DNA of 12,334 nt, taken from assembly GCA_910588885.1 (NCBI GenBank), contig CAJUSQ010000091.1, forward strand, positions 1-12,334. Direction: 5' to 3'. A model generated the notes under the pieces. The model did not search any database. It saw only the letters and a program-made list of their open reading frames with translations, and was not told the DNA's origin. Position numbers and translations under genes: made by a program. This document shows, in pieces, positions 1-7,603 of the stretch (within the stretch, counting starts at the first letter, position 1; each line of letters begins with the position of its first letter). This stretch comes from an uncultured Lachnospiraceae bacterium (GTDB lineage Bacteria; Bacillota; Clostridia; Lachnospirales; Lachnospiraceae).

Positions 1-63
1 TATAACTAAAAAATCCTTGAAAAATAAGGAAAAAGACTTGACTAAATAGGGAGGGTTTTTATT

Positions 64-828
64 TTGATTACCGTTTATTTTTCCGGCACCGGGAATTCCG
101 GATATATTTCCCGTCGGTTTTCCGCTTATATGGGGATCGAATGCCACAGCATTGAAGAGGATCTTGACTTCGGTCCGTTATTCCGCAATACGGATGTGAT
201 TGCATTTTGCTATCCGATATACGGTTCCTCCGTTCCGCGTATTATGCGGGAATTTGTGGCAAAATACCAAAATATCATTCGAAAGAAACGGCTGATTATT
301 TTTTGCACACAAATGGTGTTCTCCGGTGACGGGGCAAAAGCTTTTACCCGTCTCATTCCCGGCTGTGAACGGAATGTTATCTATGCGGAGCATTTTCACA
401 TGCCCAACAATATCTGCAATTTCCCTCTGTTCCCGATCCGGGAGCGGGAGCGTATCCGCAAAAAGCGGGCCGCAGATCAAAAGCTGAAGCTTGTCTGCCA
501 CCATATTCAAAACGGCATTTCAAAAAAGCGCGGCTGGAGCCCCTTTTCAGCCCTGCTGGGAAAATTACAGAATACTTCATTTCCCAAACTGGAGGAAAAG
601 GGGCGCAGTTCCTTTTCGGCCGACCTGGACTGTACCCAATGCGGGCTATGTGTGAAAATTTGTCCCATGCACAATCTGCAGCTTGAAAACGGGAACGTGA
701 TACAGAAAAACAACTGCACCCTTTGCTACCGCTGTATCAATCGCTGTCCGCAAAAAGCGGCGACCGTATTTTTAAAAAGAAAGCCGAAGCGCCAATATAA
801 AGGGGTTTCGGGTTCAAACCCAGGGTAA
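64..828 (+). CDS. EFR1-family ferredoxin (flavodoxin-like domain plus two 4Fe-4S clusters)
   Basis: A 254-residue cytoplasmic electron carrier. Residues 6-12 read FSGTGNS, the FMN phosphate-binding loop of flavodoxin-like proteins, followed by an alpha/beta domain to about residue 150. The C-terminal part carries two CxxCxxCxxxCP motifs: C190, C193, C196, C200 and C218, C221, C224, C228, each followed by proline, as in bacterial 2x[4Fe-4S] ferredoxins. This order (flavodoxin N-terminus, ferredoxin C-terminus) is that of the EFR1 family, common in Clostridia; its redox partner is not known from this context. The start is a TTG at 64, chosen because AGGGAGGG lies at 48-55, eight bases upstream, and the FSGTGNS loop needs this N-terminus; the first ATG in frame would remove it. 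It is followed directly by a terminator and has no co-directional neighbour in the window, so its operon, if any, lies upstream. The last residues (GVSGSNPG) look unlike a conserved tail. Confidence 0.88.
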   Translation: MITVYFSGTGNSGYISRRFSAYMGIECHSIEEDLDFGPLFRNTDVIAFCYPIYGSSVPRIMREFVAKYQNIIRKKRLIIFCTQMVFSGDGAKAFTRLIPGCERNVIYAEHFHMPNNICNFPLFPIRERERIRKKRAADQKLKLVCHHIQNGISKKRGWSPFSALLGKLQNTSFPKLEEKGRSSFSADLDCTQCGLCVKICPMHNLQLENGNVIQKNNCTLCYRCINRCPQKAATVFLKRKPKRQYKGVSGSNPG

Positions 829-835
829 GGCACAA

Positions 836-885
836 AGCCAACCGGACAGGAGACTTCGTTCCTGCCCGGTTGGCTGTAAATTTTT
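836..885 (+). terminator. Intrinsic terminator after the EFR1 gene
   Basis: A long stem begins eight bases after the stop codon. AGCCAACCGG (836-845) pairs with CCGGTTGGCT (866-875) and CAGGA (847-851) pairs with TCCTG (860-864), with one A/C mismatch between the two helices and an eight-base loop. It is followed by GTAAATTTTTA, whose T-run lies at 881-885. The T-run is on the plus-strand side, so it mainly ends the EFR1 transcript. It also sits just beyond the stop codon of the convergent DUF4340 gene and could slow that transcript, but the minus-strand T-tract is poor. Confidence 0.88.
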
Positions 886-1459
886 ATTCCGAACTATCCT
901 CTGTGGATTCCGCTTCCGGCTCGGTTTCTTTCAGATCCTCCAGGCTTCTCTGGAAGGCCACAAACATCCCGCCGTCCGTCAGGTACACGTTCTCGTCCCC
1001 GCTTACCATCAGGTAATACTGGCTTGTGACCTGATTCTGCATACCAATGGTAAAGGTCAGCTCCTGATCGTTAAACTTCAGCCGGATTACATTCTGGGGC
1101 GCATCGAACCCATATTGGGCCGTGTCCTTTGGCGCATTGATCTGCTGGCTGGCTTCTACCTTTTCAAAATGGGAAAGCATTCCGGTTATGCCGGCCTGGG
1201 CAATGGCAATGGTTTCGTCCGCCTGGCTGTACCAGACGCCGTCCTTTTTCACAAAGGAAAGGGTCTCTCCCTGGCACTCATAGGAAAATTCCTGAATTTC
1301 CTCCACAGACAGGCTGGCCACCGTAATTTTCTCCGCTTCCTCCTGCGCCTGCTGCTGCTCCTGCTGTTTTTCCTGATAGAATTTCAGTCCCAGAAACAGG
1401 CCGCAGCAAACCAGCAGCAGGATTCCCAATATGATGAATTGTTTCTTCTGCTTCTTCAT
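884..1459 (-). CDS. Short DUF4340-domain membrane-anchored protein of a Gld-type ABC operon
   Basis: A 191-residue protein with a basic N-terminus (MKKQKK), one membrane segment at about residues 8-26, a glutamine/glutamate-rich stalk at about 28-43, and an extracytoplasmic domain of DUF4340 type. Support is the order of a KKDGVWY-like strand, the YGFDAPQ segment, a FTIGMQNQ turn and a YLMVSG-VYLTDGG pair. DUF4340 proteins are often found beside GldG-like proteins; their biochemical role is not established. This one is short compared with many family members. The ATG at 1459 was chosen because AAGGAG (1469-1474) lies nine bases upstream and the ATG overlaps the stop of the upstream gene (TAATG). 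An in-frame TTG at 1483 would add eight residues but lies inside the upstream gene and upstream of this binding site. It is the last gene of the operon. The C-terminus is acidic and serine-rich. Confidence 0.8.
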   Translation of the reverse strand: MKKQKKQFIILGILLLVCCGLFLGLKFYQEKQQEQQQAQEEAEKITVASLSVEEIQEFSYECQGETLSFVKKDGVWYSQADETIAIAQAGITGMLSHFEKVEASQQINAPKDTAQYGFDAPQNVIRLKFNDQELTFTIGMQNQVTSQYYLMVSGDENVYLTDGGMFVAFQRSLEDLKETEPEAESTEDSSE

Positions 1460-3609
1460 TATCTCCGTCTCCTTCTGATCCAAATGACTATTCCCGCAAT
1501 CAGCAGCACCACCGGAACCACTATGGCCATCACAAGGCCGCTTAAAACCACCCCGGCCTGATGAATGGTCAGCCGCTCATATCCATAATTTTTCACCGGA
1601 ATGACACTGACGGTTCCGTTGTCTACAAACTGGGAAAGGACTCCTGCAAACAGCGCCGCGTTATTTCCGTAAACCATCTGGCTGGCTTCTTCCGTAAAAA
1701 TATCATTTCCCGAAAATGCATACAGCGTGGTATCCCCTTTACGGATGCAAAGCCCCAGTGCAAAGGGCCCGTCAATATCTCCGGCTTCCTTTTCAAAGGT
1801 TTCCATGGAAGCGGCATCTGCTTTGGAATAAGCCTGGCTGCTGGTACTTAAGATTTCCTGATAAGAAACACTTGTTTCCTGATCCTCGGCCCCTTCCGAT
1901 TCCCCTTCGGCCGCCGCTTCCGGTTCTGCATCTCCCTCCTTCGGATACTGGAGGCCCTTGGCATAAGGCACGAAAATATAATCGCCGGATACCGCGGAGG
2001 CCGCCGCATCATAGGATGCCTTCGTCAGCAGATAGTAGGGAACCTGGTAAAAGGCTGTCTGATCCGCTTCCAGCACAAGGCCCTCTGCCACGGTCACCCC
2101 GTAAGCCGCCAAAATGCTCTCAAAATTGGACAGCTTTTCTTCCGTATAACCCACGGTAATCACGGCCTTTTTCCCTTTGTCCAGATACGCCCGGATCTTT
2201 GTGACGTCCTCTGCCGATAAGTCTTTCTTCGGAGCATTGATCACCAATGCCGCCGCATCCTCCGGGATTTCCGCGTGTTCCAAAAGATTCAGGCTTTCCA
2301 AGGTCACATTCAGCTTGGAAACGGCATCCGCAAAGGAGCCGCTGATTTCCTGTTCCTCGTGTCCGGTCAGCTGGTAGATCACCGGATTTTCCGAATTTGT
2401 CACATAAGTAATGGCGCTGGTCAGCTGGCCTTCGCCGTCGTATCCGGTCACACTGCTGGAATAAGTGGTATAATCCATTTCCGACTGATACAGGTCGCTG
2501 AAATCCAAAACCTTATACCGTTTGCCGCTTTCCACAATCAGGCTGTTCCTGCTAATGTTCCCGTCCGTATAACCGGTATAAAAGCTGGGATAGACTGCCG
2601 GGTCTTTATACACCACCCGGATATGGCTGCTGCCGGATTCATAGCGTTCCAGCATCTTTCCCAGGGTTTCATCCTGGGTCTTCTCATTCTCCAGCACGTA
2701 AATGGTGACATCCTCTTCCAAGGACGCCAGCAGCTGCCTGGTATCATCCGTAATGGAATACAGCTTCTGCATGGTCACGTCAATGGATTTCAGCCCTTCC
2801 GGCAGCTGTCCCCCGATGAGATTCACCACAACCACCACAGCCAGGGCCACAGCAATCAATCCGGCGCTGAAGGCTCCGGTTTTCAGGTTCCGGCTGCTGA
2901 CGCTGAACCGCCGTTTCTGAATGACCTGCATGGTCAGAAACAGGAACAGGAAAATCAGGGACCCATAATAAAGGAGCGCCTGCAGATCCAAAACCCCGCT
3001 GAAAAATTCATCCAGCCCGGCCGTTAAGTCATAACAGCCCAGAAGCTTGGTCAAAAGGTTCCCGCTGGTTGAAATCATAGCCGTAATACTCTGCATCATA
3101 TACCCCACAAACAGGGCCGCAAAGGTCAGTACCGCCGCAATTACCTGGCTCTCCGTTACGGAGGACCAAAAAACGCCGATGGCAATGCAGGCCAGTCCGA
3201 ACAGCCAAAATCCAAACAGCGCCGTGTAGCACTCTCCATAGGGTATTTTCCCGAAGCCGGAAAGCAGCAGCGGCGTCATACACATCACCAGCTCCGTTAT
3301 GGAAAATACGGCCGCCAGTGCCAGGAATTTTCCCAAGACCACCTTTCCCACGGAAATCGGAGACGTCAGAATCAGCTGGTCCGTTTTGCTCTTCTGCTCC
3401 TCCGCCAACACCCGCATGGTCAAAATCGGCACCGTAATCAGAAAAATAAAGGTAATCGCCGAAAGTGTGTTCGATAGCAAGGGATACCCATAGACCAGAT
3501 TATATACATAGAAATAAAGTCCGAAGAGGCCCAGATTCACTGCCAGAAACAGCCATCCCACCACGGTCTGGAACAAAGACCGGAACTCTCTTTTGATAAT
3601 CGCCCACAT
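1459..3609 (-). CDS. Fused ABC-2 permease and GldG-like protein (GldF-GldG fusion)
   Basis: A 716-residue membrane protein made of two parts. Residues 1-235 are an ABC-2-type permease with six predicted membrane segments (about 18-38, 48-66, 91-115, 127-148, 155-178, 208-230) and the EEQKSKTDQLILTSPIS segment typical of GldF-like permeases. A seventh segment (about 248-266) starts a GldG-like extracytoplasmic domain, with LYSITDDTRQLL at 283-294, ISRNSLIVES at 352-361 and YQLTGHEEQE at 412-421, ending in a C-terminal membrane segment (about 685-709) and an arginine tail. GldF and GldG are separate in gliding Bacteroidetes; here they are one chain, an arrangement I believe is common in Clostridia. 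The substrate is unknown and gliding is not implied. Residues 558-580 form an acidic low-complexity stretch. The start overlaps the ATPase stop (TAATG), with AGGAGG (3619-3624) nine bases upstream, indicating coupling. Confidence 0.85.
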   Translation of the reverse strand: MWAIIKREFRSLFQTVVGWLFLAVNLGLFGLYFYVYNLVYGYPLLSNTLSAITFIFLITVPILTMRVLAEEQKSKTDQLILTSPISVGKVVLGKFLALAAVFSITELVMCMTPLLLSGFGKIPYGECYTALFGFWLFGLACIAIGVFWSSVTESQVIAAVLTFAALFVGYMMQSITAMISTSGNLLTKLLGCYDLTAGLDEFFSGVLDLQALLYYGSLIFLFLFLTMQVIQKRRFSVSSRNLKTGAFSAGLIAVALAVVVVVNLIGGQLPEGLKSIDVTMQKLYSITDDTRQLLASLEEDVTIYVLENEKTQDETLGKMLERYESGSSHIRVVYKDPAVYPSFYTGYTDGNISRNSLIVESGKRYKVLDFSDLYQSEMDYTTYSSSVTGYDGEGQLTSAITYVTNSENPVIYQLTGHEEQEISGSFADAVSKLNVTLESLNLLEHAEIPEDAAALVINAPKKDLSAEDVTKIRAYLDKGKKAVITVGYTEEKLSNFESILAAYGVTVAEGLVLEADQTAFYQVPYYLLTKASYDAAASAVSGDYIFVPYAKGLQYPKEGDAEPEAAAEGESEGAEDQETSVSYQEILSTSSQAYSKADAASMETFEKEAGDIDGPFALGLCIRKGDTTLYAFSGNDIFTEEASQMVYGNNAALFAGVLSQFVDNGTVSVIPVKNYGYERLTIHQAGVVLSGLVMAIVVPVVLLIAGIVIWIRRRRR

Positions 3610-4574
3610 TATGCGTCACCTCCTGTTTCCTGAGTCAGGCTTAAGAATACATCCTCCAAGGATTTTTCGTCTTTCCGCATTTCCAAAATCGGCAGCCTTG
3701 CATCCGCAAAGGCAAAAAACAGCTGCTCCTGAAGCCCTTCTTCTGTCAGTTCCACCGTCACCTGCCGGATTTTCGGATTTTCATTTCCGGTTTCCGCTTC
3801 GTCTTCCTTTTCAAACCGATACCCTTCCATTCCCAAATTCGCTTCCAGCACATCCCGAATTTCCTCCTCATTTCCTTTGATTTTCAAAGTAATCTCCGGT
3901 TTTCCGGACAAACGGCGTACCAGCTGGGCGGCAGAATCGCTGGCCACCAGCTTTCCATGGGAAATAATAAAAATATGGTCGCAGACAGCGCTGATTTCCG
4001 ACAAAATATGAGAGCTTAGAATGACCGTATGCTGTTTTCCCAGCTCTTTCATTAAGTTCCGGATCTCAATGATCTGCTTGGGGTCCAGGCCCACGGTGGG
4101 CTCATCCAAAAGAATGACCTCTGGATCCCCCAAAATCGCCTGTGCCAGTCCCACCCGCTGGCGGTAACCCTTAGAAAGGCTGCGGATCAGCCGGTTTTGT
4201 ACCTCCTGGATTTTGGTCTGCTCCATTACCTTAGCCACCTGAGCTTTCTGCTCCTCCTTTTTCAGCTTTTTCAATTCCGCCGCAAACCGCAGATATTCCA
4301 GAACCGTCATTTCCAGATACAGCGGCGGCTGTTCCGGCAGATAACCGATACATCGCTTCGCTTCCTCCGGCTGGGCCAGGATATCGAAGCCGTTGATTTT
4401 CACGGAACCCTCCGTAGCCCCCAGATACCCGGTAATCAGGTTCATGGTGGTGGACTTGCCCGCGCCGTTCGGCCCCAGGAATCCGTAGATTTTTCCCGGC
4501 TCCACCGTCAGGTTCAGATCGTCCACCGCTACCCGGCTGCCGTATTTTTTCGTTAAATGGCTGATTTCAATCAA
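3609..4574 (-). CDS. ABC transporter ATP-binding protein (GldA-like)
   Basis: A 321-residue ATPase that would power the permease encoded immediately downstream. All ABC motifs are visible: Walker A GPNGAGKST (34-42), Q-loop glutamine near 82, signature LSKGYRQR (133-140), Walker B VILLDEP (153-159) and switch histidine H189 in SSH. The GYLPEQPPLY segment and the LSKGYRQRVGLAQA version of the signature are typical of ATPases that work with ABC-2 permeases, including GldA and NatA types. The C-terminal 100 residues are an accessory domain rich in glutamate, ending in EDVFLSLT as in this subfamily. The start is TTG at 4574, supported by GGGAGG at 4582-4587, seven bases upstream, and by the MIEISHLTKKYG N-terminus. 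It is the first gene of a three-gene operon. The gap to the upstream transporter gene is 104 bases, and no clear sigma-A promoter could be placed in it. Confidence 0.93.
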   Translation of the reverse strand: MIEISHLTKKYGSRVAVDDLNLTVEPGKIYGFLGPNGAGKSTTMNLITGYLGATEGSVKINGFDILAQPEEAKRCIGYLPEQPPLYLEMTVLEYLRFAAELKKLKKEEQKAQVAKVMEQTKIQEVQNRLIRSLSKGYRQRVGLAQAILGDPEVILLDEPTVGLDPKQIIEIRNLMKELGKQHTVILSSHILSEISAVCDHIFIISHGKLVASDSAAQLVRRLSGKPEITLKIKGNEEEIRDVLEANLGMEGYRFEKEDEAETGNENPKIRQVTVELTEEGLQEQLFFAFADARLPILEMRKDEKSLEDVFLSLTQETGGDA

Positions 4575-4596
4575 AAAAATTCCTCCCTTATATGCT

Positions 4597-4628
4597 CACA
4601 TCTTGTTTGATTTTAAAAATCAAATGTG
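4597..4628. repeat. AT-rich inverted repeat ahead of the ABC operon
   Basis: TTTGATTTT (4606-4614) and AAAATCAAA (4616-4624) form a nine-base inverted repeat around a single A. It is flanked by a further imperfect pair, CACAT (4597-4601) and ATGTG (4624-4628). It lies 32 to 54 bases upstream of the ATPase start. A transcription factor operator is one reading. It lacks the GC-rich stem of a usual intrinsic terminator, so termination of the upstream transcript is less likely. The rest of the 104-base gap is A/T-rich and shows no other clear element. Confidence 0.4.
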
Positions 4629-4678
4629 ATAAAAAAAGGAAGGAATTGTGTTTTTTGTGTGTTCTATTTATGCAAATT

Positions 4679-6031
4679 CTAAACCAGCCGCTTTGTCTTC
4701 CAGCCTCCCTGGAAATACCGGATCACCGAAATCACCAGGCCCACCAGCCATCCAATGGGGTTGGCCCACATAATAATCATGCCCCCGGTCACATCCGCCA
4801 ATGCATAGGTCAGGCCCACCCGCACACAGAGGTTCGCAAGGCTACAGACCAGAAACCAATTCATGTCCGCGGCGCCTCTTAAAATGCCGTTGCTGACATT
4901 CATGGTCCCCATTACAAAATAGAAAAGGGAAACAACGCTCAAATATTGCGCACCGATGGCGATGGCCTCCGCTCCTGTCTCGGAATCCAGAAAAAGCCCT
5001 ACAAACTGCTCCCCGCAGAAAAAGAAAATCACGGCAATGATAAGCCCGATTCCCGCCGCAAGCCCCAGGCAGATCCGGTATCCCTTGCTGATACGCTCCG
5101 GCTTACGGGCTCCCATATTCTGGGCCACATAAGTAGACATGGCGTTTCCCACCGCCACCATGGGGACGATGGCGATTCCGTCGATTTTGACTGCTGCCGT
5201 ATAGCCTGCCAGGAACGTGGAGCCGAAACGGTTGACTGCCGCCTGAATCAGCAGCATCCCCACCGAAACGATGGACTGCTGGATCACCGTTGGAACGGCC
5301 ACCTTCACCATATTTTTCAGCATGGATACATCATAGCGGGCATACTCCTCCGTCTTTATGCCATACAGCTTTTTCACCAAAAAACAGAAAGAAAGCACTG
5401 CGGAAATTCCCTGGGCAATCAAGGTAGCCCAAGCCACGCCCGGTACCCCCAGGCCCAGCTTGGCCACAAAATAAATATCCAGCCCGATATTCAGCACCGA
5501 AGAAAAAATCAGGAACAGCAGGGGCTTCACCGAATCCCCCAGGGCGTTGAAGATCGCGGAAAACGCATTATACAGAAACAGGAATACGAACCCGAAAAAA
5601 TAAATCTGCAGATAAGCCGCCGCATCCTCTAAAATATTATCCGGTGTTCCCATCAGGTGCAGAAGCCCTTTATTGATTATCATCCCAAGAATACTTAAAA
5701 TGATACTGAACACCAGTACGGAAATCAGCGCCGTCGAAATGGCCGTCTTCATTTTTTCCAATTGTTTCGCCCCAAAGAGCTGTGAAATCACCACGGAAAA
5801 TCCAATCCCGGTTCCTCCCGCCACCATGACAAACAGCATCGTAATCGCCGTGGAAGCGCCTACCGCGGCCAGGGCCTCTTCGCCCACCACGTTTCCCACC
5901 ACAATGGAATCAATGATATTGTAAAACTGCTGAAATAAATTTCCCACAATCATGGGAATTGCAAAAAATATTAAAGGCTTTGCCGGATTCCCGGAAATCA
6001 TAGTTGCCTTTTTTACTGCTCGCTCTGACAT
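4679..6031 (-). CDS. MATE-family multidrug/toxin efflux transporter
   Basis: A 450-residue inner-membrane protein with about twelve hydrophobic segments in two similar halves. The N-terminal MISGNPAKPL followed by FQQFYNIIDSIVVGNVVG (about 33-50) is the hallmark of clostridial MATE exporters, which couple sodium or proton entry to the export of cationic compounds; the second half opens with VPTVIQQSIVSVGMLLIQ. The length is normal for the family. An upstream in-frame start at 6115 would add 28 residues that read as the kinase gene in another frame, so the ATG at 6031 was preferred: it has an AAGAGG-like binding site about nine bases upstream and gives a usual N-terminus. It overlaps the end of the sensor kinase by 19 bases, so the two are very likely cotranscribed. 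The substrate cannot be told from sequence. No obvious terminator follows the TAG stop. Confidence 0.92.
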   Translation of the reverse strand: MSERAVKKATMISGNPAKPLIFFAIPMIVGNLFQQFYNIIDSIVVGNVVGEEALAAVGASTAITMLFVMVAGGTGIGFSVVISQLFGAKQLEKMKTAISTALISVLVFSIILSILGMIINKGLLHLMGTPDNILEDAAAYLQIYFFGFVFLFLYNAFSAIFNALGDSVKPLLFLIFSSVLNIGLDIYFVAKLGLGVPGVAWATLIAQGISAVLSFCFLVKKLYGIKTEEYARYDVSMLKNMVKVAVPTVIQQSIVSVGMLLIQAAVNRFGSTFLAGYTAAVKIDGIAIVPMVAVGNAMSTYVAQNMGARKPERISKGYRICLGLAAGIGLIIAVIFFFCGEQFVGLFLDSETGAEAIAIGAQYLSVVSLFYFVMGTMNVSNGILRGAADMNWFLVCSLANLCVRVGLTYALADVTGGMIIMWANPIGWLVGLVISVIRYFQGGWKTKRLV

Positions 6032-7341
6032 CCTTCGTACCTCTTTTCTAGTTTTCCCCATTCGGACATCCGTACCATTACCTCCAGTACGAACCTCCCC
6101 TCTTTCGCGTAACACATCATATCTCCGCCCAGCTCATTGGCCGCTTCCCGGATTGTAATCAAACCGAACCCGTGATCCGGGCCGGGCTTTTTCGACGCCG
6201 GAATCGTGCCCTTTTCCACCAGGAGATCCTTTTGACAACTGTTTTGAATGCGGATCGTCAAATACTCTTTTTTATACCGCATTTGTACCAAAACCTCCCG
6301 CTCCTGTCCATCCAGCTCCTTTAAGGCATAGTATGCATTTTCCAATCCGTTGGACAAAATCTGGCACAGGGCCATATAGGGCAGATCCTCTCCTCCTATC
6401 AGAACATCAGTTTTGCATTCTGCCCCCAGCTCCTGAAATTTCTGGGCATAATGGGCGAAGATCCCGTTAATATAAGGATTTGCGCAAAACTGTCCCAATA
6501 AGGAATCCATCTTCGTCTTCACCTGTTCCAGATAATCCAGCGCTTCTTCCGTCTTCCCTGCCGCAAGCAGGCCCGAAAGCATCACCGTATAGCCTTTCAT
6601 ATCATGTTTCATCCTTCGGATACTCTGCTGATTTTCCAATTTTGCTTCCAGCAGGTTCTTCTGTTCCTGCAGCCGAAGCTCACTCTGCTGTTTCCGGTGA
6701 AGCTGCTGCTGACGGTAAAGGGCGTAAAACATCGTACCGTAAGTAAAAAACATCAGAACCAGAATCAAAACACAGACCAGCACATCGTCGGGCCGGTTCA
6801 CAATATTCGTCGGGTATTGCGACACAATCCCAAGCAGGAGATAGTACAGCATTGTCGTGCCTGCAAAAATACCCCATCCCCTTTTTACTTCATCCTGTAG
6901 TTCCAGATAAGGCTTTCTTAAATAACGATATGCAAAATATTCCAGCAAAGGAAATGCAAGAAGCCTGCTGATAAACAGCAATACGCTTTTTCCGCCGCCT
7001 ACATAATAGTCCAGCAGATTTGTAACCACCATAACCCAAAAGCTGGTAGTGTCCGCCAGGCAAAACGTCAGCAGAAACCGGAATTTTCTGTCCTTTGACA
7101 GAATATAGAGAAAAAGAAAGCTGGGAACGGTACAGGTAAGAAGAAAAAGCTTGCCCATCGTTTCAAACCCCAGCAGCGCCAATCCCGCAAAATTCAGCAC
7201 CATCAGAATCCCCATACCGGTCCCTGCCATCAAAATTGACATTTTCTTCGAATACCGCGGCCGGAACAGCATAATAAACAAAAAAACTACATGAATCATT
7301 GCCCATGCTACGGACGCATGCTTTAGCACCTCATTCAACAT
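6013..7341 (-). CDS. GHKL-domain sensor histidine kinase (AgrC/VirS-like)
   Basis: A 442-residue membrane sensor. Residues 1 to about 207 hold six or so hydrophobic segments, with no large extracellular domain, followed by a glutamine-rich coiled coil (about 208-240). The phospho-acceptor site is H246 in RRMKHDMKGY. NPYINGIFAHY (288-298) matches the segment after the dimerisation helices in AgrC-type kinases. The ATP-binding part has an N box NGLENA (331-336) and a G box DHGFGLITI (389-397), both typical of the GHKL/HATPase_c_5 class that usually signals to LytTR response regulators and often senses peptides. No response regulator is encoded in the window, so the partner is elsewhere or the gene is an orphan. 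The ATG at 7341 has GGAGGG at 7348-7353, six bases away. Its end overlaps the MATE gene, suggesting that the kinase and exporter share one signal or substrate; that is inference. Confidence 0.9.
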   Translation of the reverse strand: MLNEVLKHASVAWAMIHVVFLFIMLFRPRYSKKMSILMAGTGMGILMVLNFAGLALLGFETMGKLFLLTCTVPSFLFLYILSKDRKFRFLLTFCLADTTSFWVMVVTNLLDYYVGGGKSVLLFISRLLAFPLLEYFAYRYLRKPYLELQDEVKRGWGIFAGTTMLYYLLLGIVSQYPTNIVNRPDDVLVCVLILVLMFFTYGTMFYALYRQQQLHRKQQSELRLQEQKNLLEAKLENQQSIRRMKHDMKGYTVMLSGLLAAGKTEEALDYLEQVKTKMDSLLGQFCANPYINGIFAHYAQKFQELGAECKTDVLIGGEDLPYMALCQILSNGLENAYYALKELDGQEREVLVQMRYKKEYLTIRIQNSCQKDLLVEKGTIPASKKPGPDHGFGLITIREAANELGGDMMCYAKEGRFVLEVMVRMSEWGKLEKRYEGCQSEQ

Positions 7342-7363
7342 CGGTTTCCCTCCATTCGTTCTT

Positions 7364-7393
7364 ATTATACTATTATTTTCCGGACAAAGTCAC
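7364..7393 (-). promoter_or_regulatory. Predicted sigma-A promoter for the kinase-MATE transcript
   Basis: On the minus strand a perfect -10 TATAAT (7369 to 7364) lies 18 bases from a -35-like GTGACT (7393 to 7388), which matches four of six consensus positions. The start of transcription would be near 7357, giving a short leader of roughly 16 bases before the kinase ATG, with the ribosome binding site directly at the transcript start. The -10 is convincing, the -35 only fair. Confidence 0.6.
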
Positions 7394-7497
7394 TCTTTTT
7401 TTCAAAATCATTGGAATTATTCTAATTTCAGAGTATTCCATAACCATAGCAGGGAAACAACAGCAAACCAAACAGAAGGGAACGGTTATGTCATCTG

Positions 7498-7524
7498 TTA
7501 GCACTCACTTAAAAAGAGTGCTAA
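7498..7524 (+). promoter_or_regulatory. CIRCE operator (HrcA binding site) upstream of htpG
   Basis: The inverted repeat TTAGCACTC (7498-7506), nine bases, GAGTGCTAA (7516-7524) is an exact match to the CIRCE consensus, the binding site of the heat-shock repressor HrcA. CIRCE normally controls groESL and the hrcA-grpE-dnaK operon. Here the only downstream gene is htpG. The element ends seven bases before the predicted -35 box, so a repressor there could block RNA polymerase directly. A weaker possible promoter upstream (TTGGAA 7411-7416, TATTCC 7434-7439) would place CIRCE inside the transcribed leader. Confidence 0.96.
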
Positions 7525-7531
7525 TTTTCTA

Positions 7532-7560
7532 TTGACTTTTTTCCGCTTCCGTATTAAAAT
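7532..7560 (+). promoter_or_regulatory. Sigma-A promoter of htpG
   Basis: A -35 box TTGACT (7532-7537) and a -10 box TAAAAT (7555-7560) are separated by the ideal 17 bases, each matching five of six consensus positions. Transcription would start near 7567, giving a leader of about 37 bases with AAGGAG at 7588-7593, ten bases before the ATG. The CIRCE operator sits immediately upstream, so this is a vegetative promoter under heat-shock repression, not one using an alternative sigma factor. Confidence 0.85.
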
Positions 7561-7603
7561 TCTCTACAAGGACAAAACGAAAATAAAAAGGAGTGTATGT
7601 ACT

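Noticed and set aside
802..828. A tRNA T-arm-like string (CGGGTTCAAACCC) at the very end of the EFR1 gene, which might mark a tRNA fragment or attachment site
   Set aside because: The T-stem pairs only in part, there is no matching acceptor strand, D-arm or anticodon arm upstream, and no integrase or direct repeat is near. It is best read as chance within the coding sequence.
2275..3027. A 250-codon open frame on the plus strand
   Set aside because: It is antisense to the GldF-GldG fusion, has no recognisable domain or good ribosome binding site, and its residue make-up is that of a shadow frame. The same holds for the plus-strand frames at 1716-2159, 4946-5632 and 10124-10702.
6032..6115. 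A 28-residue N-terminal extension of the MATE transporter
   Set aside because: It lies wholly within the kinase coding region, is charged and unlike the family, and a better placed ATG with a binding site exists at 6031.
7439..7490. An inverted repeat CATAACC (7439-7445) / GGTTATG (7484-7490) between the kinase and CIRCE
   Set aside because: Only seven pairs around a 38-base loop in A/T-rich DNA, with no T-run or known operator match. It could easily be chance.
7532..7603. An N-terminal extension of HtpG by 24 residues
   Set aside because: The frame is open, but its TTG start is the -35 box of the htpG promoter, and the extra residues do not match the HtpG N-terminus. The ATG at 7604 has a proper ribosome binding site.
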